From NCBI GenBank assembly GCA_900545125.1, contig UQXS01000080.1, positions 1 to 9,872 of the forward strand: 9,872 bases of DNA, read 5' to 3'. This stretch comes from an uncultured Ruminococcus sp. (lineage in GTDB: Bacteria > Bacillota > Clostridia > Oscillospirales > Ruminococcaceae). Under the pieces are notes generated by a model. It was not told the DNA's origin. It made no database searches and saw only the letters and a program-made list of their open reading frames with translations. A program made the translations under genes and the position numbers. Below are positions 1 through 6,869 of the stretch, one piece after another. Positions within the stretch are counted from its first letter, which is position 1. Each line of letters begins with the position of its first letter.

Positions 1-2
1 AC

Positions 3-719
3 GCTGAACCTGCCCAGCCGGCAGCACGTTCCGGAAAGCTTATATCCGCCGGTTCGTTCCGGGAAATATATCTCAATAACATTGCCGAGACGCTGAAAAA
101 TACGTCATCGGCGATTCCTGCCGGAGTAAGCTGCGGAAATCGCTCCGTAAGATCGCTGTGGCATGAATTCTTTACGGGCAGCGATAGCGAAATTGTGTTT
201 CAGGTCTCCGACGACGGCAGGAAAGTCAATGCCTATTCGACAAAAGCCGGATTTATTTCATACGAAAAACTTATTCTCACTTATATCTGCACATTTGCGG
301 ATAAAAATCAGACCGTCTGGCTTCCTGAATCCTTTCACTACGGTGCGGATATTATCGAGGAAAACGGCATTATTAACATCCGGAGATTTGAACCGGAAAT
401 GAACATCCCGTCAGAAGCGGAAAATCAGCGGTTTTTATACGATCCGCTTTATATGTGTACGCATCTTGCATCAGACAGGCAGTCTTTTATCAGAAATGTC
501 ATGCTGCTTCCGGAACTCGCCGCATACAGACGTGAAGTGGTCGTTTCCGAGCAGAATGATCTTCATGACAAACGGCAGATCACCGAAAAAGACGGGAAAA
601 TAATCATTTCAAAAAGCGGAAAAAACAGAGTTACTCTCACTGTACAGTCACACAGCTCCGAAACAGCGGCAGAACTCTGCGGACAATGGACTGATAAACT
701 GAAAAGAAACGATATATAA
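3..719 (+). CDS. Phosphohexomutase-like domain protein, C-terminal part (5' end cut by window edge)
   Basis: The frame is open from the left edge to a TAA at 717-719, giving 238 residues; the true start lies outside the window. The segment IVFQVSDDGRKVNAYSTK, followed by a helix and a WLPESF strand, resembles the domain II/III pattern of alpha-D-phosphohexomutases (metal loop DxDGDR, then a strand such as VxxPV). The tail, LLPELAAYRREVVVS then DGKIIIS, resembles the C-terminal domain of the PMM-like module fused to mannose-1-phosphate guanylyltransferases in Clostridia. If so, the protein would belong to nucleotide-sugar metabolism in the cytoplasm, with a nucleotidyltransferase domain upstream. 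The metal loop lacks two of the expected aspartates and no clear sugar-binding GEXS-type motif is visible, so the module may be regulatory or structural and not a working mutase. The assignment rests on pattern memory and is moderate; a hypothetical protein is the fallback. It appears to end its own transcription unit. Confidence 0.5.
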   Translation, partial: AEPAQPAARSGKLISAGSFREIYLNNIAETLKNTSSAIPAGVSCGNRSVRSLWHEFFTGSDSEIVFQVSDDGRKVNAYSTKAGFISYEKLILTYICTFADKNQTVWLPESFHYGADIIEENGIINIRRFEPEMNIPSEAENQRFLYDPLYMCTHLASDRQSFIRNVMLLPELAAYRREVVVSEQNDLHDKRQITEKDGKIIISKSGKNRVTLTVQSHSSETAAELCGQWTDKLKRNDI

Positions 720-773
720 TACTCAAAATGCATTTTCTTGCCCCCTCTCCATTGCCATTCTTCGCTTCCGGTA

Positions 774-798
774 ATCAGACGCTTCAAAGGCGTCTGAT
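774..798 (+). terminator. Inverted repeat, likely intrinsic terminator of the upstream gene
   Basis: ATCAGACGC (774-782) pairs perfectly with GCGTCTGAT (790-798) around a 7-nt loop. It lies 55 nt after the stop of the phosphohexomutase-like gene and before the next promoter. The following sequence (ACTCTTTG) is only weakly T-rich, so termination may be inefficient. The stem is nearly symmetric and could work on either strand. Confidence 0.55.
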
Positions 799-863
799 AC
801 TCTTTGTGCGGTGTTGACTAAAATCTATTATGCATAACCACAAAAATTAGTCCCGTTTTTCTA

Positions 864-892
864 TTGACATTTACCGAAAATTTATGTATAAT
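864..892 (+). promoter_or_regulatory. Consensus sigma-A promoter for the rnj operon
   Basis: TTGACA (864-869) and TATAAT (887-892) are both perfect consensus hexamers, separated by exactly 17 nt. The TG at 885-886 directly abuts the -10 hexamer, so it is not a proper extended -10. The expected transcription start is about 899, which leaves a leader of about 315 nt before the RNase J gene. It is the only strong promoter I can see in the window and probably drives the whole downstream gene series. Confidence 0.85.
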
Positions 893-945
893 TATTATTG
901 TATAAATTTAAAATGACTTTATTGGCAAACAGCCTTTAAATATAT

Positions 946-987
946 CAGCTGTTATAAAATATTCAGAATATTCTATTTCAGCAGCTG
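946..987 (+). promoter_or_regulatory. Nested hairpin in the rnj leader
   Basis: CAGCTG at 946-951 can pair with CAGCTG at 982-987. Inside, AATATT (958-963) pairs with AATATT (967-972) around a CAG loop. The outer motif is self-complementary, so some pairing could be chance in A+T-rich DNA. Confidence 0.3.
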
Positions 988-1055
988 CAAAACGGATATA
1001 TCCTGTAACGAACGCATTTGCCGCTTTATTACATCACTGCAAGGGATAAAATCTA

Positions 1056-1077
1056 CAGCAGACTTTACATTCTGCTG
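1056..1077 (+). promoter_or_regulatory. 7-bp hairpin in the rnj leader
   Basis: CAGCAGA (1056-1062) pairs perfectly with TCTGCTG (1071-1077) around an 8-nt loop. No T-tract follows, so it is not a terminator. It may be a leader structural element. Confidence 0.35.
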
Positions 1078-1149
1078 CACTTACTTTATCATAATTGTTA
1101 TACGTGTGCCCGGATAATCCGTAAACTACATACTGTCCACTATATTAAT

Positions 1150-1193
1150 GAGTACCTCCGCCATGTACGTTCAGGCACGGAGACTCGGTTTTT
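1150..1193 (+). terminator. Terminator-like hairpin before rnj (possible attenuator)
   Basis: GAGT (1150-1153) pairs with ACTC (1183-1186) and CTCCG (1156-1160) pairs with CGGAG (1178-1182), with a 2-nt bulge (AC, 1154-1155). Inner pairs can extend the stem (CC 1161-1162 with GG 1174-1175). GG and a T5 tract (1189-1193) follow at once. The end of the T-tract is 21 nt upstream of the GTG start of rnj, where an intrinsic terminator would cut off transcription of the operon. Stem strength is modest, so read-through is expected. Confidence 0.4.
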
Positions 1194-1214
1194 GTATGAA
1201 AGTGAGGTCAAAAA

Positions 1215-3044
1215 GTGAACGAAAAAGAAACAAAGAAAGTAATCAGAAAAAAACCGGCTGCTCAGACAGCTCCCAAAAGAACCTACAGAAAAAAACAGTC
1301 TGAACCTGCCGCCGCTGAATCGTCAGCAGCGGAAAACGAAACTACAATCCAGAAACGCCGTACAAGACAGCCTAAGGAAATACGCAGAACTCCAGTAAAA
1401 ATCATTCCTCTGGGCGGACTTAACGAGATCGGAAAAAATATGACGCTCTTCATGTGCTCGAACGATATCTTTATCCTTGACTGCGGTCTTACCTTTCCCG
1501 ATGCCGATATGCCCGGCGTGGATATCGTTATCCCGGATTTCACGTTTGTTGAGCGCAACAGAGAAAAAATCAGAGGCGTGGTAATCACTCACGGACACGA
1601 AGATCACATCGGCGGTCTTGCGTATCTCCTGAAAAAAGTCAACGTCCCCGTTTACGGAACTAAACTGACTATCGGTCTTATTGAGGGAAAACTCAAGGAA
1701 CACGGTCTTTACGGAAAGGTTTCCCTCAACATCATCCAGCCGAAAAAAACAGTAAAAATGGGATGCATGGCAGTTGAATTCATTAAAGTCAATCATTCCA
1801 TTCCCGACGCCGTCGGTATGGCTATCCATACACCGGCAGGAATTATCGTCCATACAGGCGATTTCAAGGTGGATTATTCCCCTATCGACGGTGAGATAAT
1901 TGATCTTGCACGTTTCGGAGAACTTGGAAACAGAGGCGTTCTTGCTCTCATGGCTGATTCTACCAATGCAGAACGTCCGGGATTCACACATTCCGAAAGG
2001 ACTGTAGGCGAATCCTTTGACAAACTCTTCAAAAAGGGAGAAGGCAAGCGCATCATTATTGCTACTTTCTCATCAAATATACACCGTGTACAGCAGATAA
2101 TCAACTGTGCCGAAAGATACGGCAGAAAAGTCGCCGTGTTCGGACGCAGCATGATAAACGTTATCAACACGGCAATTGAACTCGGATACCTTAAAGTGCC
2201 CGACGGACTGATAATCGATATCGAAATGATGAACCGCTATGAAAGCGAACGCATCGTTCTTATAACTACCGGAAGCCAGGGAGAACCTATGTCCGCCCTT
2301 ACAAGAATGGCTATGAACGATCATAAAAAAGTCAATATCACTCCCCTTGACTTTATCATCATATCCGCCACGCCTATTCCGGGAAATGAGAAATTCGTTA
2401 CACGTGTTGTCAATGAACTGATGAAGTCAGGCGCTGAAGTAGTTTACGAGGCTATGTATGAAGTACACGTATCAGGACACGCCTGTCAGGAAGAACTGAA
2501 GCTGATACAGGCGCTTACAAAGCCGAAATTCTTTATCCCTGTCCACGGCGAATACAAGCATCTTAAAAAGCACGCAGATCTTGCCGTACAAATGGGAATT
2601 CCAAGAGAAAATGTAATCATCGCAGAGATCGGCAACGTTATAGAGACCGACGGAAACAAAATGAGCATAGTCTCTCAGGTTCCTTCCGGACGTGTCCTCG
2701 TGGACGGTCTCGGCGTCGGAGACGTAGGCTCGATCGTTCTTCGTGACAGAAAACATCTGGCACAGGACGGACTGATAATTATTGTCATCGGTATCGAACG
2801 TGCCACCAATGAGGTCGTAGCAGGACCCGATATAATTTCCCGTGGATTTGTTTATGTGAGAGAATCGGAAGAACTTATGGTAGAAGCAAAGCTTCTTCTC
2901 AGCAATACTCTTAATTCATGCTCCGCAGCAGAACTGAGAGAATGGAACGCCCTGAAAGGCAAAATGCGTGATGCGCTTTCTGACTATATCTACCAGAAAA
3001 CAAAGAGAAGCCCTATGATTCTTCCTATTATTATGGAAACCTGA
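1215..3044 (+). CDS. rnj: Ribonuclease J
   Basis: This cytoplasmic metallo-beta-lactamase/beta-CASP ribonuclease has 5'-to-3' exonuclease and endonuclease activity in mRNA decay and rRNA maturation of Firmicutes. The GTG start is set by GAGGT (1204-1208) 6 nt upstream. Residues 1-60 form a basic, Ala/Glu/Lys-rich, probably disordered extension; the conserved core begins near VKIIPLGGLNEIGKN (61-75). The zinc motif HGHEDH lies at 126-131, with further likely ligands at H194, HTGD (213-216) and H444 in PVHGEYKH. The beta-CASP region covers roughly 240-420 and includes HVSGHA (418-423). The C-terminal domain runs to residue 609. The length exceeds the usual ~555 residues mainly because of the N-terminal extension. 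RNase J1 and J2 cannot be told apart here, but the metal site looks intact, so it should be active. It is the first gene of the operon, and gdpP follows after 22 nt. Confidence 0.95.
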   Translation: MNEKETKKVIRKKPAAQTAPKRTYRKKQSEPAAAESSAAENETTIQKRRTRQPKEIRRTPVKIIPLGGLNEIGKNMTLFMCSNDIFILDCGLTFPDADMPGVDIVIPDFTFVERNREKIRGVVITHGHEDHIGGLAYLLKKVNVPVYGTKLTIGLIEGKLKEHGLYGKVSLNIIQPKKTVKMGCMAVEFIKVNHSIPDAVGMAIHTPAGIIVHTGDFKVDYSPIDGEIIDLARFGELGNRGVLALMADSTNAERPGFTHSERTVGESFDKLFKKGEGKRIIIATFSSNIHRVQQIINCAERYGRKVAVFGRSMINVINTAIELGYLKVPDGLIIDIEMMNRYESERIVLITTGSQGEPMSALTRMAMNDHKKVNITPLDFIIISATPIPGNEKFVTRVVNELMKSGAEVVYEAMYEVHVSGHACQEELKLIQALTKPKFFIPVHGEYKHLKKHADLAVQMGIPRENVIIAEIGNVIETDGNKMSIVSQVPSGRVLVDGLGVGDVGSIVLRDRKHLAQDGLIIIVIGIERATNEVVAGPDIISRGFVYVRESEELMVEAKLLLSNTLNSCSAAELREWNALKGKMRDALSDYIYQKTKRSPMILPIIMET

Positions 3045-3066
3045 CGTTTCCGGAAGGAGCGGAAAA

Positions 3067-5037
3067 GTGAAGAATAAATTTCCGGCATCATTGTTTGCGG
3101 TGCAGCTTCTGCTGCTTGCCGATGTTGCCGTTTCAGCCCTTTTGCTTCATAAATACAGTGACTGGCTCGGAATAGCCTGTCTTGTTCCGGCAGTACTGCT
3201 TATCATTCTAAGCCTGATAGTTTATGCTGTTTTTACAAGAAATTCTATCAGACATATCTCAAAGATGAATACTCATCTTGAAAATTCAGCCGCCGAATAC
3301 ATGAATACTCTCCCTGCACCGGTGGCTGTAATCGACAAAAACAAAAACTTTGTCTGGTACAATCAGATCTTCACCGAAAAGATAAGTCTCGGTCAGGATG
3401 TTTATGGTCTTGATTTTGAGGGATTTGTCAGCATTGATTTAAATAATCTTATATCGGAAGGCTCTGCTGTCTGCCCGATAAACGGCTGTATATACAAAAT
3501 ATCCGCCGAAAAATACGATAAGCTCAATATGAGCTTCTATGTGCTGTATTTCCACGACGAAACGGATTATTACACTATTAAAAAACAGTCCGAGGATTCG
3601 CACCAGAATGTTGTTATCATTACCATTGACAACTACGACGAAATAATGCAGAACGCCAAAGAAAGCGTAAAATCACAGACATCTCTTGAAACCGAAAAGA
3701 TCATCGAAAATTTTATGCTGAGTACAAAGGGATTCGTTAAAAAAACATCCTCAAATACTTTCTATGCGATCATTGAGAACCGCAATATGAGACAGGTCAT
3801 AGATGAAAAGTTCAAAATACTCGATCAGGCACGCAGCATAAAGATATCCGACAAATATCCCCTTACTTTCTCCATAGGAGTAGGACTGGGAGCTGATTCT
3901 CTCACGGAAAGCGAAACTATCGCCAAGCAGTGTATAGATATGGCTCTGGGCAGAGGCGGAGATCAGGCAGTCGTAAAAACAGAAAATGGATACAGATTCT
4001 TCGGCGGCGTTTCAAAAGGCATCGAAAAGCGTTCTCACGCAAAAACACGTGTCATTTCAAACGCACTTCAGGATCTCATTACAAATTCTGAAAGAGTGTT
4101 CGTAATGGGACACCGTTTCGGCGATCTTGATTCCGTAGGTGCTTCCTGCGGTATTGCAGGAGCTATCAGACTTCTCGGCAGAGAGGTTAATATAGTTGTC
4201 GACAGATCTAAAAATCTTGCCGCACATCTCATAGATCAGGTGGAAGAACAGACGGACAATAACCTTTTTATTAGTCCGGGCGAAGCGGAAAACTGCATAA
4301 GCGAAAACGATCTTCTTATTATCGTCGATACGCACAACAAGGATTTCCTTGAAAGCCGCAGTCTTTATGATAATGCAAAAGCGATCGTCGTCATAGATCA
4401 CCACCGCAAAACTGTCAATTTCATTGACAATGCCGTTATTTTTCACCACGAACCATATGCATCATCCGCTTCAGAAATGATAACGGAAGTTATACAGTAT
4501 TTCCGGTTCGACACGGACGAGCGATTTCCGTCCTGCTATGCCGATGCTCTGCTTGCCGGAATCATGCTCGATACCAAGAACTTTGTCATGCGGACAGGCG
4601 TCCGTACGTTTGAAGCTGCGGCTTATCTGAAAAAACTCGGCGCTGATACGGTAGCCGTAAAGCTTCTTTTCTCAAATTCTATTGAATCATATAAAAGAAG
4701 ATCGCAGATCATTTCTGCTGCCAAGATACACCGCAGCTGTGCTATCGCAGCTGCCGACTTCAAGTCCGACGATATACGCCTCGTAGCGCCTCAGGCTGCG
4801 GACGAGCTTCTTTCGATCTCAGGCGTGGACGCTTCGTTCGTACTATATAAGACAGGCAATACGCTGAATATTTCCGCAAGATCTCTCGGCGCAGTAAACG
4901 TTCAGGTCATCATGGAAGAGCTGGGCGGCGGCGGTCATCAGACAATGGCGGCAACTCAGATAGAGGGCGCTACAGTCCAGGAAGCGGTAAAAGCTTTGAT
5001 TCACGCCATAGATCTGCGTCTGGCGGATGAATCATAA
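3067..5037 (+). CDS. gdpP: GdpP-type cyclic-di-AMP phosphodiesterase (DHH family)
   Basis: This membrane-bound enzyme hydrolyses c-di-AMP to pApA and so affects osmotic balance, cell wall stress and beta-lactam tolerance in Firmicutes. The 656 residues match the family length. Two membrane helices lie at about 10-28 and 35-56, followed by a PAS-like domain at about 78-165 (TLPAPVAVIDKNKNFVWYN), a degenerate GGDEF domain at about 180-310 (RGGDQA at 296-301) and a DHH/DHHA1 phosphodiesterase at about 330-650. The manganese-binding residues are visible: H349, D353 and D355 in GHRFGDLDS, D421, DHH at 444-446 and D502. The substrate motif GGGGHQ is at 620-625. The GTG start has AAGGAG (3054-3059) 7 nt upstream. 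It follows rnj after 22 nt and precedes rplI by 26 nt; gdpP-rplI-dnaB is a common Firmicute order. The catalytic set looks complete. Confidence 0.95.
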   Translation: MKNKFPASLFAVQLLLLADVAVSALLLHKYSDWLGIACLVPAVLLIILSLIVYAVFTRNSIRHISKMNTHLENSAAEYMNTLPAPVAVIDKNKNFVWYNQIFTEKISLGQDVYGLDFEGFVSIDLNNLISEGSAVCPINGCIYKISAEKYDKLNMSFYVLYFHDETDYYTIKKQSEDSHQNVVIITIDNYDEIMQNAKESVKSQTSLETEKIIENFMLSTKGFVKKTSSNTFYAIIENRNMRQVIDEKFKILDQARSIKISDKYPLTFSIGVGLGADSLTESETIAKQCIDMALGRGGDQAVVKTENGYRFFGGVSKGIEKRSHAKTRVISNALQDLITNSERVFVMGHRFGDLDSVGASCGIAGAIRLLGREVNIVVDRSKNLAAHLIDQVEEQTDNNLFISPGEAENCISENDLLIIVDTHNKDFLESRSLYDNAKAIVVIDHHRKTVNFIDNAVIFHHEPYASSASEMITEVIQYFRFDTDERFPSCYADALLAGIMLDTKNFVMRTGVRTFEAAAYLKKLGADTVAVKLLFSNSIESYKRRSQIISAAKIHRSCAIAAADFKSDDIRLVAPQAADELLSISGVDASFVLYKTGNTLNISARSLGAVNVQVIMEELGGGGHQTMAATQIEGATVQEAVKALIHAIDLRLADES

Positions 5038-5063
5038 TACATAAACAGAAAGGTTGATAATTC

Positions 5064-5510
5064 ATGAAAGTTATTTTTGTACAGGATGTCAAAGGCTCAG
5101 GAAAAAAAGGCGAAGTAAAAAACGTCGCCGACGGATACGCACGCAATATGCTTATTCCAAAGGGGTACGCCGTTGAAGCAAATTCCGCAAATATGAGCAA
5201 GCTTCAGGGACAGCAGTCCTCGGCTCAGCACAAAATTGATCTTGAGATACAGGCTGCTAAAGAATCTGCCGCAAAACTTAAAGGAAAGCGTATTGCCATT
5301 ACTGCTAAGGCAGGATCTAACGGCAGACTTTTCGGTTCTGTCACAGCCGGAAACATTGCCGATGCTATTTCTGAACAAATCGGTGTAAAGATTGATAAGA
5401 AAAAAGTAGTTCTTTCTGCTGACATAAAGAACTTTGGCTCATACAACGCCGTTGTCAAGCTTTATAACGGTATTTCGGAAAAAATTGACATCGACGTCAA
5501 CGAAGGCTGA
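5064..5510 (+). CDS. rplI: 50S ribosomal protein L9
   Basis: The product is the elongated large-subunit protein that binds 23S rRNA near the L1 stalk and supports reading-frame fidelity. The 148 residues are the standard length. The N-terminal RNA-binding domain carries the L9 signature (VKGSGKKGEVKNVADGYARN then MLIPKGYA, within residues 9-36). A long connecting helix spans about 41-75, and the C-terminal domain runs about 76-148 and contains NGRLFGSVT. The start ATG has GAAAGG (5048-5052/3) about 11 nt upstream. Its stop is 6 nt before dnaB, and the likely dnaB ribosome binding site (GAAGG, 5502-5506) lies inside the last rplI codons, which suggests translational coupling. Confidence 0.97.
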   Translation: MKVIFVQDVKGSGKKGEVKNVADGYARNMLIPKGYAVEANSANMSKLQGQQSSAQHKIDLEIQAAKESAAKLKGKRIAITAKAGSNGRLFGSVTAGNIADAISEQIGVKIDKKKVVLSADIKNFGSYNAVVKLYNGISEKIDIDVNEG

Positions 5511-5516
5511 TAACCA

Positions 5517-6869
5517 ATGGACGACAATAACTTCATCATCTCCGCCCGTGAGCTGCCCCACAGCATCGAGGCGGAGCAGTCTGTTATAGGAGCTGTTATC
5601 TCAGATCCTTCCATTCTGCCCACAGTCATCGAAAATGTCAAGGCTGAATACTTCTACAGCGAACAGCACAAGGCGATTTTTTCTATTATCGTAAGGATGT
5701 TTTCCTCCGGTTCGCCGGTAGATATTATAACCGTCCTTAACGAAGCAGAAAAACTGCACATATTTGAAACAGCCGCCGAGGGCAGGCGTTATCTCTCGGA
5801 GATTGGCGAAACACTGCCGTCTACATCAAATATCGAGAGCTACTGCAAGATCGTTGCAGATAAATATTTCATACGCAGTCTTGGATATGCGGCAAGGACA
5901 ATTCTGGAAGATATACAGTCGGGCGAACATGATGCTCAGCTCCTTCTTGACGCAGCAGAACAGAAGATCTACGATATCCGCCAGGGACGTGATGTCCGTG
6001 GACTTGTGCCGATCTCCGAAGCAATCGCCGAAGCCTACGACAGACTGGGAAAAATTTCCGGCCCGGATAAGGATAAATACGTCGGCGCACGCACAGGATT
6101 TACTCTGCTGGACAGCATTACATCCGGTCTTAACAAATCCGACCTTATTATAATTGCGGCACGTCCCGGTATGGGTAAAACGTCTTTTGCCATGAACATC
6201 GCTACAAATGTTGCACGTCATTCCGAAAAGGATGTCGTTACATTCAACCTGGAAATGTCCAAGGAACAGCTTGCCACACGTATTCTATCAACCGAAGCAC
6301 TTGTGGATTCAAACTCGCTGAGAAACGGACGTATTTCCGGAGACGACTGGGTAAAACTTGCCACAAGTGCCGGATATCTCAGCACCCTGCCGCTGTATAT
6401 AGACGATACAGCCAGCATGACCGTTCAGCAGATGAAAGCAAAACTGCGCCGTGTCAAGAATCTGGGACTTGTCATTATCGACTACCTCCAGCTTATGGGA
6501 ACTACTTCACGCTCCGACAACAGAGTTCTTGTTATTTCCGAAATTACACGAGAACTTAAAGTAATGGCAAAGGAACTCAATGTTCCTGTAATACTTCTTT
6601 CACAGCTCTCCCGTGCAGTTGAGGGAAGAACAGATAAAAGACCTATGCTCTCAGATCTTCGTGAATCGGGATCTATCGAACAGGATGCAGATATCGTTCT
6701 CTTTCTCTACCGTGAAGCTTATTATAATAAGGAAAGTCCGAATCAAAATATTTCGGAATGCATTATCGCCAAAAACCGTCACGGTGAAACAGGCTCTGTA
6801 AATCTGATATGGGACGGTCAGTATACACGATTCTCCAATCCGGAGTATAACGCTCCGCCGGGGGCATGA
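5517..6869 (+). CDS. dnaB: Replicative DNA helicase DnaB
   Basis: This is the hexameric 5'-to-3' helicase of the replication fork (called DnaC in Bacillus). The 450 residues match the family. The N-terminal primase-interacting domain (about 8-110) begins with the typical LPHSIEAEQSVIGAV pattern, a linker follows, and the RecA-like motor begins near 180. Walker A ARPGMGKT is at 215-222, Walker B LVIIDYLQL at 318-326, the SQLSR motif at 362-366 and the KNRHGETG arginine-finger region at 419-426. No intein is present. The likely ribosome binding site is GAAGG, 10 nt upstream inside rplI. The stop TGA (6867-6869) overlaps the first possible tilS start in an ATGA arrangement, pointing to coupled translation. 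Confidence 0.97.
   Translation: MDDNNFIISARELPHSIEAEQSVIGAVISDPSILPTVIENVKAEYFYSEQHKAIFSIIVRMFSSGSPVDIITVLNEAEKLHIFETAAEGRRYLSEIGETLPSTSNIESYCKIVADKYFIRSLGYAARTILEDIQSGEHDAQLLLDAAEQKIYDIRQGRDVRGLVPISEAIAEAYDRLGKISGPDKDKYVGARTGFTLLDSITSGLNKSDLIIIAARPGMGKTSFAMNIATNVARHSEKDVVTFNLEMSKEQLATRILSTEALVDSNSLRNGRISGDDWVKLATSAGYLSTLPLYIDDTASMTVQQMKAKLRRVKNLGLVIIDYLQLMGTTSRSDNRVLVISEITRELKVMAKELNVPVILLSQLSRAVEGRTDKRPMLSDLRESGSIEQDADIVLFLYREAYYNKESPNQNISECIIAKNRHGETGSVNLIWDGQYTRFSNPEYNAPPGA

Larger units (their letters stand above)
900..1214 (+). promoter_or_regulatory. Long structured 5' leader of the rnj operon
   Basis: This stretch has no convincing gene. It is A+T-rich and contains several inverted repeats: a nested hairpin at 946-987, a palindrome GGATATATCC at 994-1003, a 7-bp hairpin at 1056-1077, a tight CGGA/TCCG hairpin at 1111-1121 and a terminator-like hairpin at 1150-1186 followed by five Ts. 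I do not recognise a known riboswitch or T-box here; no T-box consensus and no classical aptamer core was seen. A long leader before a ribonuclease gene would suit autoregulation by RNase J or an attenuation switch, but that is inference. Confidence 0.5.

Noticed and set aside
814..838. Second promoter (TTGACT with CATAAC or TATTAT)
   Set aside because: Spacers of 13 or 6 nt are far from 17, and no good -10 sits at the right distance.
913..939. Tiny ATG frame just after the promoter (8 codons) as a leader peptide
   Set aside because: No Shine-Dalgarno sequence precedes it, it has no run of regulatory codons, and short frames are common by chance.
1018..1218. 66-codon open frame in the rnj leader whose stop overlaps the rnj GTG
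   Set aside because: It begins with TTG and has no ribosome binding site. Its composition (many Tyr, His, Arg and Cys) is unlike a real protein, and it covers the hairpin region. The overlap with rnj looks accidental.
6841..6857. Small CGGAG/CTCCG hairpin at the end of dnaB as a terminator
   Set aside because: The stem is only 5 bp, lies inside the coding sequence and has no T-tract. tilS begins immediately, so termination there is unlikely.
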